Shown here in pieces: positions 1 to 8,375 of a stretch of DNA of 35,858 bases. The notes under the pieces are model-generated. The model ran no database searches, was not told where the DNA came from, and was given only the letters and a program-made list of their open reading frames with translations. The stretch spans positions 1-35,858 of the forward strand of contig JALFTM010000007.1 in the NCBI GenBank assembly GCA_022788345.1, written 5' to 3'. The stretch's first letter is position 1. Every line of letters begins with the position of its first letter. The position numbers and the translations under genes are program-made. Source of the stretch: Bacteroidales bacterium. GTDB taxonomy: Bacteria; Bacteroidota; Bacteroidia; Bacteroidales; Bacteroidaceae.

Positions 1-118
1 TTTGCAGTGTAATCTAAAGTTTTCTTGCGGTAGGAGACAACTTGTAAGCTATTGGTTAGAAGTTATAGGTGTATTCATGCATAGCGGAGAGATTCGAAAA
101 GCCGAGAAAATAGTGTAT
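1..118. other. Window edge, no gene assigned
   Basis: No coding region can be supported here. The plus strand carries an early stop codon at bases 10-12, which could be the end of a gene entering from outside the window, but three codons are too few to judge. Another plus-strand frame stays open to about base 181, but it runs straight through the terminator hairpin and its translation resembles nothing I recognise. Confidence 0.4.
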
Positions 119-156
119 AAAAACCCCATCACTCGAAATGGAGTGATGGGGTTTTT
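119..156. terminator. Bidirectional intrinsic terminator
   Basis: A perfect 11-bp stem (124-134 with 141-151) with a 6-nt loop is flanked by five A on the left and five T on the right. It can therefore terminate transcripts in both directions. It lies 36 bp beyond the aspS stop codon on the minus strand, and would also end any plus-strand gene entering from the left edge. Confidence 0.9.
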
Positions 157-192
157 ATCATTAAATAGTTTCCAAACTTAGAGTAGCGTTCT

Positions 193-1956
193 TTAAGATA
201 CTGGAGAATGAAGTGAGATGTTCAATTCGTCGAGTTGCTCTGGTGCTACGAAAGAAGGAGCATCAAGCATAACATCGCGTCCAGAGTTGTTCTTTGGGAA
301 AGCAATACAATCGCGGATGCTGTCTAAGCCTGCAAAGATACTTACCCAACGATCTAAACCATAGGCCAATCCACCATGAGGAGGTGCACCATACTTGAAT
401 GCGTTCATCAAGAAGCCGAATTGTGATTCCGCTTGTTCTGGAGTAAAACCAAGTGCCTTGAAAATTTTCGCTTGAAGCACAGCATCGAAAATACGGATGC
501 TACCGCCACCGACCTCTACGCCATTACAAACCATGTCGTAAGCATTTGCACGCATCTTTTCGGGAGCTGTGTCGATCAAATCGGCGTCTTCTGGACGGGG
601 AGCTGTGAAAGGATGGTGCATGGCATAAAGACGTTGATCTTCTTCGCTCCATTCGAACATGGGGAAGTCGACCACCCAAAGTAGAGCAAATTGATTCTTA
701 TCGCGCAAGCCTAAGCGACTACCCATAAGCAGACGCAATTCGCAGAGTTGTTTACGAACTTTCATTGCATTGGCTCCACAGAGGATGAGAATGAGATCGC
801 CAGCTTCAGCATTCATAACTGCTTTCAGCTCTTGCAGTATTTCCTGTGAATAGAATTTATCTACAGAGCTTTTCACCGTACCATCTTCCTCAACCCGCGC
901 ATAAACCAAACCACTGGCACCGACCTGAGGACTTTTCACAAAGTTGGTTAGTTCGTCTATTTGCTTGCGAGTGTAAGAAGCGCAGCCTTTGGCGCAGATA
1001 CCACCAATATACGTAGCATCATTGAAGACAGCAAAGTCGGCTTTTCCTTGTAACGTTTCAGCCAGTTCAACAAACTCCATGCCGAAGCGCATATCTGGCT
1101 TGTCCGATCCGAAGCGACGCATGGCTTCTGCCCAAGGTAAGCGTAAGAATGGAGTTTCGCCGAGATCTACACCGCGTACAGTCTTAAAGAGATATTTTGT
1201 CATCTCTTCAAATGTTTCTATGACATCGTCTTGCTCCACAAAAGACATTTCGCAGTCAATTTGTGTAAACTCTGGCTGACGGTCAGCGCGTAGGTCCTCA
1301 TCACGGAAACATTTCACGATTTGGAAATAGCGGTCGAAGCCAGCTACCATTAACAGCTGCTTTAGAGTTTGAGGGCTTTGTGGTAAAGCATAAAACTGTC
1401 CCGGATTCATGCGTGAAGGCACAATGAAGTCACGTGCACCTTCAGGTGTAGAGCCAATCAAGCAAGGTGTTTCGACTTCAAGGAATCCTTTGCTATCGAG
1501 GAAACGGCGCACTTCAAGGCACATTTGATGACGTAACTCCATGTTGCGACGTACCGTATTGCGACGCAAGTCGAGATAGCGATACTTCATGCGCAAATCA
1601 TCACCACCATCTGTGTTATCCTCTATAGTAAAAGGAGGGGTTAGCGATTCGTTAAGCACAACAAGCGTAGAGACCAATACCTCAATGTCGCCTGTAGGCA
1701 TTGCACTGTTCTTGCTATAGCGCTCGTTAACAATACCTGTGATTTGAATCACAAATTCACGCCCCAGCTTATTGGCTTGCTCCACGAGGGCATGATTTTC
1801 TTCGTTGAAAACCAATTGTGTGATACCATAACGATCTCGCAAATCAACGAACGTCATAGCACCCATTTTGCGTGTGCGTTGCACCCAACCAGCCAAAGTC
1901 ACTTCTTGGCCAACGTGTGCGATGCGGAGTTCTCCGCAGTTGTTACTTCTATACAT
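193..1956 (-). CDS. aspS: Aspartyl-tRNA synthetase
   Basis: Class II aminoacyl-tRNA synthetase that charges tRNA-Asp with aspartate in the cytoplasm. The product is 587 residues, the usual length of bacterial AspRS. It has an N-terminal OB-fold anticodon-binding domain (about 1-105, including [14 protein letters not shown]), the class II core with motif 2 [18 protein letters not shown] near residue 225, a bacterial GAD insertion around 300-420, and motif 3 [10 protein letters not shown] near residue 532. The reading frame is open further upstream to 2115, but those 53 extra residues lie over the clpC terminator and the clpC 3' end and are not homologous to AspRS. I therefore place the start at the ATG complementary to 1954-1956, giving MYRSNN. 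A terminator separates it from clpC, so it should have its own promoter; I do not see an obvious one. Confidence 0.96.
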   Translation of the reverse strand: MYRSNNCGELRIAHVGQEVTLAGWVQRTRKMGAMTFVDLRDRYGITQLVFNEENHALVEQANKLGREFVIQITGIVNERYSKNSAMPTGDIEVLVSTLVVLNESLTPPFTIEDNTDGGDDLRMKYRYLDLRRNTVRRNMELRHQMCLEVRRFLDSKGFLEVETPCLIGSTPEGARDFIVPSRMNPGQFYALPQSPQTLKQLLMVAGFDRYFQIVKCFRDEDLRADRQPEFTQIDCEMSFVEQDDVIETFEEMTKYLFKTVRGVDLGETPFLRLPWAEAMRRFGSDKPDMRFGMEFVELAETLQGKADFAVFNDATYIGGICAKGCASYTRKQIDELTNFVKSPQVGASGLVYARVEEDGTVKSSVDKFYSQEILQELKAVMNAEAGDLILILCGANAMKVRKQLCELRLLMGSRLGLRDKNQFALLWVVDFPMFEWSEEDQRLYAMHHPFTAPRPEDADLIDTAPEKMRANAYDMVCNGVEVGGGSIRIFDAVLQAKIFKALGFTPEQAESQFGFLMNAFKYGAPPHGGLAYGLDRWVSIFAGLDSIRDCIAFPKNNSGRDVMLDAPSFVAPEQLDELNISLHSPVS

Positions 1957-2017
1957 ATGTGTATTGGGATTTTCTTCTACAAAATTAAAGGTTTCGTTCA
2001 ATATAAACAAGAGAAAA

Positions 2018-2052
2018 GAGGCAAGAGACGATGATAAATTGTCTCTTGCCTC
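2018..2052 (-). terminator. Terminator after clpC
   Basis: A perfect 12-bp inverted repeat (2018-2029 with 2041-2052) with an 11-nt loop. On the minus strand it is followed by a T-rich run (TTTTCTCTTGTTT). It lies about 28 bp past the clpC stop codon and ahead of the chosen aspS start, which also argues against the longer aspS reading frame. Confidence 0.85.
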
Positions 2053-2080
2053 TTTCCCATGGCTTTGACTTGTGTAGACT

Positions 2081-4564
2081 TTAACGAATAACAAGCTTAT
2101 CGCCTTCACGATCAATGCAAATCTCTGTGGAAAGTTTCTCCTCCATCATGGCATCTGCTAATAAATCTTCTACGTTGACTTGTAATGCGCGTTTGAGGGA
2201 GCGTGCGCCATATTGGGCATCGAACCCTTTCTCTACGAGAAACGCCTTTGCTTCGGCAGAGAGACTGAGGGCATAATTGAGCTTCTCTAAACGATGCGAT
2301 AGCGTTTGTAGTTCAAGCTCCAAAATTTGTGTTGCACTCTCTTTCGTCAAGGGTTGAAACATGATGATATCGTCCAATCGGTTCAAGAATTCTGGGGCAA
2401 ATTGTCGAGCTAAGGCTTTCTGTACAATGCCTTCGGCCATCTGTCCTGAAAGGGATGCAGAAGAACTGAAACCAACACCTTTGCCAAATTCTTTCAGTTG
2501 TCGCGTACCAGTATTGGAGGTCATGATGATGATAGTGTTGCGAAAATCGACGGTAGTGCCATTACCATCAGTCATACGCCCTTCATCCATCACTTGAAGC
2601 AACATGTTAAACACATCAGGATGTGCTTTCTCAATCTCGTCAAGTAATACAACGGAGTAAGGGTGACGGCGCACACGTTCCGTAAGCTGACCACCTTCAT
2701 CGTATCCAACATATCCGGGAGGTGCACCAATGAGACGGCTTGTGTTAAACTTCTCGCTATACTCGCTCATATCAATACGGATGAGCGAGTCTTTAGTGCC
2801 GAACATAAATTCGGAAAGCGTCTTCACCAAGTGAGTTTTACCCACTCCCGTGGGGCCAACGAACATAAATGTTCCGATAGGACGATTGGGATCTTTTAGG
2901 CCTAAGCGATTGCGTGTGATGGCACGTACCACTTTTTCAATCGCTTTATCCTGAGCGATGACTTTGTTCTCTAAAGCGGTGCGCAAGCCACGGAGCTGGA
3001 TGCTTTCCTCGTTAGCCACTTTCTGAAGTGGAACACCACTCATCATGGCTACAACCTCTGCAATATCTTCTTTGTCGACAATTTCCCGTTGCTTGGAAAC
3101 GCTCTCTTTCCAAGCCTTTAGCTTAATGTTCAATTCGGATGTCACTTGAAGTGCTTGATCACGCAGTGCTGCGGCTTTTTCGTAGTCTTGTACTAAAGCT
3201 GCGTCCACTTTCTCTTGTTTTAAGCGAGCTATAGTTTCCTCTAATTCCACGATGTCTTGGGGTATTTCACCACCAGCCAAAATGTGTTTGCGACTACCTG
3301 CTTCGTCCAAGGCGTCCACAGCTTTGTCTGGGAAGCTCCGATCGGTGATATATCTTTCTGTGAGTGCTACGCAAGCGGAAAGGGCCTCATCCGTATAAGT
3401 CACACCATGATGCTCCTCATATCGGTCCTTCAGGTTCTCTAAAATCTGAAGTGTCTCCTTTGGAGTTGTAGGCTCAAGAATTATCTTTTGGAAACGACGT
3501 TCCAATGCGCCGTCCTTCTCAATGCTTTTGCGATACTCATCGAGCGTAGTAGCACCAATACATTGGATTTCGCCTCGTGCCAAAGCAGGCTTTAATATAT
3601 TGGCAGCATCCAAACTCCCCGGAGCACTTCCTGCTCCGATGATTGTATGAATTTCATCAATAAAGAGGATGATTTCAGGATGGCGTTGCAATTCTTCTAT
3701 CAATTGGCGCAAACGTTCTTCAAACTGTCCACGAAATTGTGTGCCAGCCACAAGACTTGACATACTGATAGAAATGATACGCTTGTCCAATAGTGAACGT
3801 ACTACTTTACGCTGTGCAATGAGCTGTGCCAACCCTTCGGCCAAAGCACTTTTACCAACTCCAGGCTCACCGATGAGTACTGGATTGTTTTTTTTGCGAC
3901 GGCTCAGAATTTGTGCCATACGTTCCATCTCTTTTTTGCGGCCTACGATAGGATCCAATAAGTTGTCTTCTGCTGCTTTTGTGAGGTCGCTACCATAGGC
4001 ATCAATCGTGGGTGTGTCGCTTTGTGGCTTGTCGCCTTTTCCTGTGTTTTGAGCAGTGCCTTTTTTCTCCTTTGGATTAAATTCAGCTTCGTCATTTGAA
4101 GGGAAGTTATAGGCGTTCTGAGGATTGTTTCGTTCGTTCATTGCAGAAACCATCTTATCATAAGTAATGTTTTCACGTTCCAATATCATGCGACCTTCGT
4201 TAGCTTCGTCTTTGAGCAAAGCCAACAGCAGATGATCTTCACCTGCGGCCACTTTTTCGCGTTTGGCCTCAAGAAAAGAAAGTTGAACGATGCGGTAGGT
4301 TGCTTCGTTCATAGGTAAGTCTTTTTCAGCGATGTCGTTATTGGGTGTGTGAAAATGTTGTTCAATCTCTTGTTCCAGTATGCTGGGTGAAATGTGTAGC
4401 TTTTCCAGTGCGGCTGTGGCCTTGTTCTGTTTGTCTTTAAGCATGGCTAAGAGTAAATGAATGGGTTCAATACTGGTAGCATGATGTCGATAAGCCACTT
4501 CTTTGCTTTGCCGAAGAATTTGCGAAAAGCGAGGAGTTATGGGGGGAGTATAATTGTCTGTCAT
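2081..4564 (-). CDS. clpC: ClpC-type AAA+ protease ATPase
   Basis: Hsp100/Clp unfoldase that uses ATP to unfold substrates and feed them to ClpP. The 827 residues show the expected order: an N-terminal double Clp-N repeat (about 1-150), a charged linker (about 155-190), and AAA module D1 with Walker A GEPGVGKS near 235 and Walker [13 protein letters not shown]-like coiled middle segment ([11 protein letters not shown]) lies near 463, and module D2 has Walker A GPTGVGKT near 572 and Walker [16 protein letters not shown] tripeptide in GKGVGFSSS near 695 sits where ClpC/ClpA/ClpX carry the ClpP-docking loop, so partnership with ClpP is expected. The UVR element and VGF loop favour ClpC over ClpB. 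A sigma-54-like element lies about 55-70 bp upstream (separate entry). No clp partner gene is adjacent. Confidence 0.95.
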   Translation of the reverse strand: MTDNYTPPITPRFSQILRQSKEVAYRHHATSIEPIHLLLAMLKDKQNKATAALEKLHISPSILEQEIEQHFHTPNNDIAEKDLPMNEATYRIVQLSFLEAKREKVAAGEDHLLLALLKDEANEGRMILERENITYDKMVSAMNERNNPQNAYNFPSNDEAEFNPKEKKGTAQNTGKGDKPQSDTPTIDAYGSDLTKAAEDNLLDPIVGRKKEMERMAQILSRRKKNNPVLIGEPGVGKSALAEGLAQLIAQRKVVRSLLDKRIISISMSSLVAGTQFRGQFEERLRQLIEELQRHPEIILFIDEIHTIIGAGSAPGSLDAANILKPALARGEIQCIGATTLDEYRKSIEKDGALERRFQKIILEPTTPKETLQILENLKDRYEEHHGVTYTDEALSACVALTERYITDRSFPDKAVDALDEAGSRKHILAGGEIPQDIVELEETIARLKQEKVDAALVQDYEKAAALRDQALQVTSELNIKLKAWKESVSKQREIVDKEDIAEVVAMMSGVPLQKVANEESIQLRGLRTALENKVIAQDKAIEKVVRAITRNRLGLKDPNRPIGTFMFVGPTGVGKTHLVKTLSEFMFGTKDSLIRIDMSEYSEKFNTSRLIGAPPGYVGYDEGGQLTERVRRHPYSVVLLDEIEKAHPDVFNMLLQVMDEGRMTDGNGTTVDFRNTIIIMTSNTGTRQLKEFGKGVGFSSSASLSGQMAEGIVQKALARQFAPEFLNRLDDIIMFQPLTKESATQILELELQTLSHRLEKLNYALSLSAEAKAFLVEKGFDAQYGARSLKRALQVNVEDLLADAMMEEKLSTEICIDREGDKLVIR

Positions 4565-4617
4565 TCGTGATTACAATATAAATAGGCGACTATGAATAAT
4601 AAGTCTACAAATTATAA

Positions 4618-4634
4618 AGCAATATATGTGCCAA
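4618..4634 (-). promoter_or_regulatory. Sigma-54-like promoter before clpC
   Basis: Read on the minus strand, these bases are TTGGCAC, five bases, then TTGCT. This matches the canonical -24/-12 sigma-54 consensus (TTGGCAC-N5-TTGCW), with the GG and GC dinucleotides ten bases apart. It points towards clpC, whose ATG is about 54 bp downstream. The same stretch also holds a weaker housekeeping-like arrangement: CAAA at 4632-4635, and CAAA followed by TA one base off the usual spacing at 4608-4616. Promoter identity is therefore an inference. Confidence 0.5.
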
Positions 4635-4799
4635 AGACAAATTGAAAGCATTATGCCCTATGTTAAAAAAGAAGTATCTCTTTGTCATCCTATGCGATAA
4701 AGAATAGCATATAGTGTTACATTTGAGCACAGAAAGAAACCAGTTGAGATTTTAGAAGTTGGGCCTTCATCAGAGAAAGAGCTCTGTGTCAACTTTTGC

Positions 4800-4851
4800 T
4801 TGAAGCGCTTCAACAACTTGCGCTTCCCGCAAATTCTTCCTGCGCTTCCCG
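4800..4851. repeat. GCGCTTC repeat cluster, operator candidate
   Basis: The perfect 14-bp palindrome TTGAAGCGCTTCAA occupies 4800-4813. It is followed by two identical 11-bp direct repeats, TGCGCTTCCCG, at 4819-4829 and 4841-4851, spaced 22 bp start to start (about two helical turns). The core GCGCTTC occurs three times within 44 bp. This spacing is typical of cooperative protein-binding sites, but no regulator can be named. Confidence 0.4.
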
Positions 4852-5047
4852 TAAAAAATCCAAGCCTTGGAGAAATTGCGTCATGCGCACGCAACTATTT
4901 AGCGCATCTGTATTAACTGCAGGGCGCTTAGTTTTTCAAAGCGAAAAGGATATTTGTACAGCACCTCGTGTGTTGCTTTTTTCTAACAAAAAGGTGGAAA
5001 ACTGAAAAATCTTCGTGGAATTGTTTCTGTATCAGAAAGGAAGATGC

Positions 5048-5055
5048 TATATTTG
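5048..5055 (+). promoter_or_regulatory. Promoter -7 element (TAnnTTTG)
   Basis: TATATTTG matches the Bacteroidota primary-sigma -7 consensus and lies 25 bp before the ATG of the secreted-protein gene. A partial TTG lies at 5021-5023, slightly farther than the usual 19-21 bp, so the -33 element is weak. Confidence 0.55.
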
Positions 5056-5080
5056 CAAAGCAATATCATGTGATTTAACT

Positions 5081-6709
5081 ATGTATAAGCTCTTAAGTTT
5101 CAGGAAAACCGCTTTGAGCATAGCGTTACTATTTATGCTCTCCTTAAGCGTGCAAGCACAGGAAGTTTTTGTAAAAGTGACAGATGTTAGTCAGTTTGTC
5201 GCTGATGCAGAATATATACTTGCCTATGATGCAGGTTCAACAGCTTATGTCGCAACAACAGAGAAAGGCATTCCTTCTAATAAATCTAAAGTGGAAGGAA
5301 GAGCCTCTCAAACGGCTACAATGAAAGAGGGGAAACTGCTGCTTGAAGACAAAGGAAACGTTTTGCGTTTTCACCTAAAAGGTGTTGTGCATGAGGGGGT
5401 GTTGGTCTATCAATTATGGACAGACAATAATCAGTTGTTGCGTGATAAAAGCAATAATTTAGTGTTGGATGCAAATACAACAATAACAACAACTTATTTT
5501 GCTTATGGTAGCAAAGACGGCACTCCTTATCTTTATCGTCCTTCCACAAGTAATAGATACCTTGTTTTTAATTGGACAAACAAGGTGTTCTGGCCTAACA
5601 CAGTGACAAATCTAAACCCTAAGGACGCAACAAACCCAGTGCCTTGTTTATATATAAAAGAAGGGTCTCCTTTTGCTTATACAAAAAAAGGAGTAGGGGA
5701 GCGCATTGTGCTTTATGCTTCAGAAGCAGGGATTGCGCTTGGAAAAACAGTAAATGGATTAAATGCTGTGGCAGATTTACCTTTTGCTAAAGGTACGTTA
5801 TTTGCTAATAGAAACAGAGAAGTTGCTTCCTTGAAGAAAGTGCAAAGCGGAGAAAATCTTTTGTTATTGAATGAGCAGAAAGAATACTTGAGCATTGTGA
5901 ATGGAAAGTTGACTTTCGTCAAGGATGCAAGTCAAGGAGCTTCATTTTGGTTTTTACGCGAGAAAGGAGAAGAGACCCGTCTTGTTAATACTACAACTCA
6001 GCAAGCCGTATCATATATAGCAAACGAAGGGTTCGTGCTTACTGATGATGTGGCGCAAGCAAATGTCGAAGTATTAGGACAAAGTGCCGTTCAGCACCTT
6101 ACAGTGCAAAATGTAGGATATGCTACCTATTTTACAGACGCTACTTACATTATGCCCGAAGGGCTGAAAGGAAGCTCTGTGATTGCGAAGAATGAGATAG
6201 CTCCAGTTGCTTTAGAAACACCTTATGAATATCCTGCTGGGAGCGTTGTGCCTGCTCGCACACCGCTGTTAATACAAAGTGTGTCTGAAGCAAAAGCAGG
6301 CCTTTTCTCTTTGTTGCCTACCACTGAAGAGGGGTTGGTTGCAAGAGAAAATAATCTGTTGCATGGACAACTCTTAGATGGCACAATAGTGAAAGAAACT
6401 GGTGATAACCTGTATTATAAACTCACCTATAGCAATGACGACACACGCTTTGGCTTCTTTTGGGGAGCAGATGAGGGTGATGTATTTGAGATACCCAAAA
6501 ATCGTGCCTACTTAGTGTTGCCTAAAAGCGTGGGATTGGCCTCTCCGGGTTTCTATTTAGAGGGTGAAAATATCACAGGGATTGATCCCATTCTGATAAA
6601 AGAAAAAAATAAAAATAGACCTGCGTGTTACGACCTTTTAGGTAGAAGGGTAAAAACAAACTTACGAGGTATCTATATAACCAATTCAAATAAATGGTTG
6701 CAACGATGA
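5081..6709 (+). CDS. Secreted protein of unknown function
   Basis: I do not recognise a functional family. The 542-residue product starts with a clear Sec signal peptide: a basic start (MYKLLSFRK), a hydrophobic stretch and a VQAQ cleavage region near residue 27. The body is rich in beta-strand-like, aromatic and Thr/Asn segments. The end (about 495-542) contains ITGID followed by YDLLGRRVKTNLRGIYI, resembling the C-terminal tail on many Bacteroides/Prevotella exported proteins (YDLxGRxV...GxYI), which may be a sorting or folding element. The frame is open to 5015, but the ATG at 5081 is chosen because the signal peptide starts there and a TAnnTTTG promoter overlaps the extra codons. Its stop overlaps the start of the next gene (ATGA), which implies translational coupling. 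Surface or periplasmic location is inferred. Confidence 0.8.
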   Translation: MYKLLSFRKTALSIALLFMLSLSVQAQEVFVKVTDVSQFVADAEYILAYDAGSTAYVATTEKGIPSNKSKVEGRASQTATMKEGKLLLEDKGNVLRFHLKGVVHEGVLVYQLWTDNNQLLRDKSNNLVLDANTTITTTYFAYGSKDGTPYLYRPSTSNRYLVFNWTNKVFWPNTVTNLNPKDATNPVPCLYIKEGSPFAYTKKGVGERIVLYASEAGIALGKTVNGLNAVADLPFAKGTLFANRNREVASLKKVQSGENLLLLNEQKEYLSIVNGKLTFVKDASQGASFWFLREKGEETRLVNTTTQQAVSYIANEGFVLTDDVAQANVEVLGQSAVQHLTVQNVGYATYFTDATYIMPEGLKGSSVIAKNEIAPVALETPYEYPAGSVVPARTPLLIQSVSEAKAGLFSLLPTTEEGLVARENNLLHGQLLDGTIVKETGDNLYYKLTYSNDDTRFGFFWGADEGDVFEIPKNRAYLVLPKSVGLASPGFYLEGENITGIDPILIKEKNKNRPACYDLLGRRVKTNLRGIYITNSNKWLQR

Positions 6710-6876
6710 AGATGGATAAGAAAAGCTATAAATCTCCTCAAACAATAGAGGTTATATTGAATACACAGTTAGTTGCAATGTCGCTCAATGATGAAGTGAG
6801 TAGAAAACCGGCTTATGGCCCTTCACAAGGAAAAAGAGTTTGGGATTCCACTAATTGGACTTCTTCTGAGGACTAA
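6706..6876 (+). CDS. Small protein coupled to secreted protein
   Basis: A 56-codon frame begins at an ATG that overlaps the TGA of the preceding gene (ATGA at 6706-6709). A second possible start is the ATG at 6712. The product has a basic start with a KSYKSPQTIEV pattern, a short hydrophobic patch (LVAMSL) and a tail rich in Trp, Ser and Asp (VWDSTNWTSSED). It has no signal peptide or membrane helix. Small proteins of this general shape (Tyr/Lys-rich start, a Pro, a V/I-rich strand, an acidic Trp tail) are common in Prevotella and Bacteroides, but their function is unknown to me. The coupling and the protein-like pattern support a real gene; nothing supports a specific role. Confidence 0.6.
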   Translation: MKMDKKSYKSPQTIEVILNTQLVAMSLNDEVSRKPAYGPSQGKRVWDSTNWTSSED

Positions 6877-6931
6877 ATGCTGGAAAGATTTTGAGCATGG
6901 GGTTTTAAGGCGCAATAAAATAGAAAATCAC

Positions 6932-6962
6932 TTTGATAACCAAAGAAAAAGTTGTACCTTTG
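6932..6962 (+). promoter_or_regulatory. rpsP promoter
   Basis: A textbook Bacteroidota promoter: TTTG at 6932-6935, a 19-bp spacer and TACCTTTG at 6955-6962. Initiation is expected a few bases downstream, near 6967, leaving a leader of about 50 nt before rpsP. Confidence 0.85.
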
Positions 6963-6966
6963 CCAA

Positions 6967-6985
6967 GCAGTTACGGGATAACTGC
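6967..6985 (+). promoter_or_regulatory. 5'-terminal hairpin in rpsP leader
   Basis: A perfect 7-bp inverted repeat GCAGTTA / TAACTGC (6967-6973 with 6979-6985) with loop CGGGA. Given the upstream promoter, it would lie at or very near the 5' end of the rpsP transcript. A role in mRNA stability or autoregulation is inference. Confidence 0.45.
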
Positions 6986-7016
6986 GTTTATTCAAACCTA
7001 ATTACAGTTATACAAA

Positions 7017-7571
7017 ATGGCAACTAAGATCAGATTGCAGCGTCATGGCCGTAAGGATTATGCTTTCTACAGCATCGTTATCGCTGACGCTCGTGCACCA
7101 CGTGATGGTAAGTTTACTGAAAAGATTGGTACTTACAACCCTAATACCAATCCTGCCACAGTAGATTTGAATTTTGAACGCGCTCTCTACTGGGTTGAAA
7201 CAGGTGCCCAGCCTACAGACACTGTTCGCAACATTCTTTCCGATGAAGGCGTTATGCTTATGAAGCACCTCAATGGTGGTGTTCGTAAGGGTGCTTTCGA
7301 TGCCGCAGTAGCTCAAAGCAAGTTTGAGGCATGGAAGAAGGAAAGGACTCAAAAAGTTGAAGCCACTGCTTCTAAAACTATTGCAGAAAAAAAGGCTTTA
7401 GCTGAGGCTCGTCTTGCAGAAGAAAAGAAACAAAACGAAGAGATTGCAAAGAAGGTAGCTGAGAAGAAGGCTGCTGAAGCTGCTGCAAAGGCAGAAGCAG
7501 AAGCTGCGCTCGTTGCTGAAGTTGCAGAAGAAGCTGTTGTAGAAACTGCAGAAGAAACTGCAGAGGCATAA
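7017..7571 (+). CDS. rpsP: 30S ribosomal protein S16
   Basis: Small-subunit ribosomal protein that helps assemble the 5' domain of 16S rRNA. Residues 1 to about 85 are the S16 fold: [20 protein letters not shown] opens it, followed by [19 protein letters not shown] and the [19 protein letters not shown] segment. The remaining 100 or so residues form an Ala/Glu/Lys-rich, probably helical and then acidic tail ([16 protein letters not shown]) that brings the total to 184 residues, about twice the length of enterobacterial S16. Such long tails are known in Bacteroidota S16. The gene is monocistronic here, with its own strong promoter and terminator, unlike the rpsP-rimM-trmD-rplS operon of many bacteria. 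Confidence 0.97.
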   Translation: MATKIRLQRHGRKDYAFYSIVIADARAPRDGKFTEKIGTYNPNTNPATVDLNFERALYWVETGAQPTDTVRNILSDEGVMLMKHLNGGVRKGAFDAAVAQSKFEAWKKERTQKVEATASKTIAEKKALAEARLAEEKKQNEEIAKKVAEKKAAEAAAKAEAEAALVAEVAEEAVVETAEETAEA

Positions 7572-7594
7572 GCTTCTTAGAAAATTTCAAAGAT

Positions 7595-7634
7595 AATACT
7601 CGCTCAATCAAACTGATTGGGTGAGTATTTTTAT
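7595..7634 (+). terminator. rpsP terminator
   Basis: A 16-bp stem (7595-7610 with 7614-7629), fully paired if two G-U pairs are allowed, with a 3-nt loop, runs into a T-rich stretch. It starts about 24 bp after the rpsP stop codon. Confidence 0.85.
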
Positions 7635-7670
7635 TTGGAATTCAAGAGATAAATCTGTAATAGTCACCAA

Positions 7671-7704
7671 AAAGGAGAAACTTCAGTGCTGAAGTTTCTC
7701 CTTT
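7671..7704. terminator. Bidirectional terminator of convergent genes
   Basis: A perfect 15-bp stem (7671-7685 with 7690-7704) with loop GTGC, and A and T runs on its two sides. It lies between convergent rpsP (plus) and the OmpH-like gene (minus), and could serve mainly the minus-strand transcript, since rpsP already has its own terminator just upstream. Confidence 0.8.
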
Positions 7705-7777
7705 TCTCTTCCATAAAATTATGTGGAAGCGACTCCTCCAAACAGATTTCTGTTGAAATCTTGAAACGGATGGATAG

Positions 7778-8359
7778 TTATTTCTTGTAGCGTTTGTTGA
7801 GCCCTGCAATCACTTCCGCTGTGATGTCGAGAGATTTATCGGCATAAAGCACATTGTCGCCTTGTTTTGCAAGGATGATGCTGAATTTCTTGTCCTTGTT
7901 GTAGTCGGCTAAAAAGTGGTTGAGAGAGTCACGAAGTGCGTTCTGATAAGCTGTGGTCTTCTCGGCCATGGCTTGAGCATATTGCGCTTGAAGTTTTTCG
8001 GCTGCTTGTTGCTGCTTTGCCAGGCTGGCTTGAGCTTGCTCCATTTGCGCTTGCGAGGTGAAGCCACCGCTTTGTGCTTTTTGTTGCATCGTTTGATAAG
8101 CAGCTTGAAGTTGCTTTTGCTTCTGCTCTAATGTGGCACGATATTGCTCTTGTTGACGTTGGAGAATTTCGTTTTGCTCTTTGCTGAAGGTGTATTGTGT
8201 GGTGATACTATCGACTTCAACATAAGCTACAGCACCAGTAGAAGTATTGCTTTCTTTGGCGTGTGTAAGGCCATTAGATTTTACCGTAGAAGCCTCTTTC
8301 TTGTTACAAGATGTGAGGACAAAAGCAAAGGCAAAGGCAATGAAAAGAGTTTTCTTCAT
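7778..8359 (-). CDS. OmpH/Skp-like lipoprotein
   Basis: Periplasmic chaperone-like protein of the OmpH/Skp family, 193 residues. It begins with a signal peptide and lipobox (VLTSC, Cys18), so it should be membrane-anchored, unlike soluble E. coli Skp. A short strand (VAYVEVDSI) precedes a long Gln/Ala/Lys-rich coiled coil (about 50-145), which matches the tentacle region of Skp. A closing segment (FSIILAKQGDNVLYADKSLDIT) matches the conserved C-terminal part of OmpH proteins. The frame extends upstream to 8515, but the added residues overlap the neighbouring small gene and precede the signal peptide; the ATG complementary to 8357-8359 is chosen. It lies 16 bp after the small membrane protein gene and is probably co-transcribed with it. 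A role in outer-membrane protein folding is inferred from the family. Confidence 0.85.
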   Translation of the reverse strand: MKKTLFIAFAFAFVLTSCNKKEASTVKSNGLTHAKESNTSTGAVAYVEVDSITTQYTFSKEQNEILQRQQEQYRATLEQKQKQLQAAYQTMQQKAQSGGFTSQAQMEQAQASLAKQQQAAEKLQAQYAQAMAEKTTAYQNALRDSLNHFLADYNKDKKFSIILAKQGDNVLYADKSLDITAEVIAGLNKRYKK

Positions 8360-8375
8360 AAAAGATGATAAAATA

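Larger units (their letters stand above)
4565..5080. other. Unassigned intergenic region with repeats
   Basis: This 516-bp divergent gap separates clpC (minus) from a secreted-protein gene (plus). I find no convincing coding sequence: two overlapping 69-codon frames on opposite strands have low-complexity, unrecognisable translations. Visible structure includes the clpC promoter candidate, a nested stem region at 4754-4797 (outer arms 4754-4761 and 4790-4797, inner arms 4771-4775 and 4782-4786), and a cluster of GCGCTTC repeats at 4800-4851. A plus-strand TAnnTTTG element lies at 5048-5055. A small RNA in the middle is possible but unproven. Confidence 0.5.

Noticed and set aside
2-181. Open plus-strand frame through the first 180 bases
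   Set aside because: It reads through a perfect terminator hairpin, and its translation is unlike any protein I know.
1957-2115. 53-residue N-terminal extension of aspS
   Set aside because: It overlaps the clpC 3' end and terminator and does not look like AspRS; the ATG at 1956 gives the normal family start.
4685-5005. Two 69-codon frames on opposite strands in the clpC upstream gap
   Set aside because: No protein-like pattern, no promoter or coupling; better explained as non-coding sequence with repeats.
5015-5080. 22-residue extension of the secreted protein
   Set aside because: It would put codons over the TAnnTTTG promoter and hide the signal peptide start.
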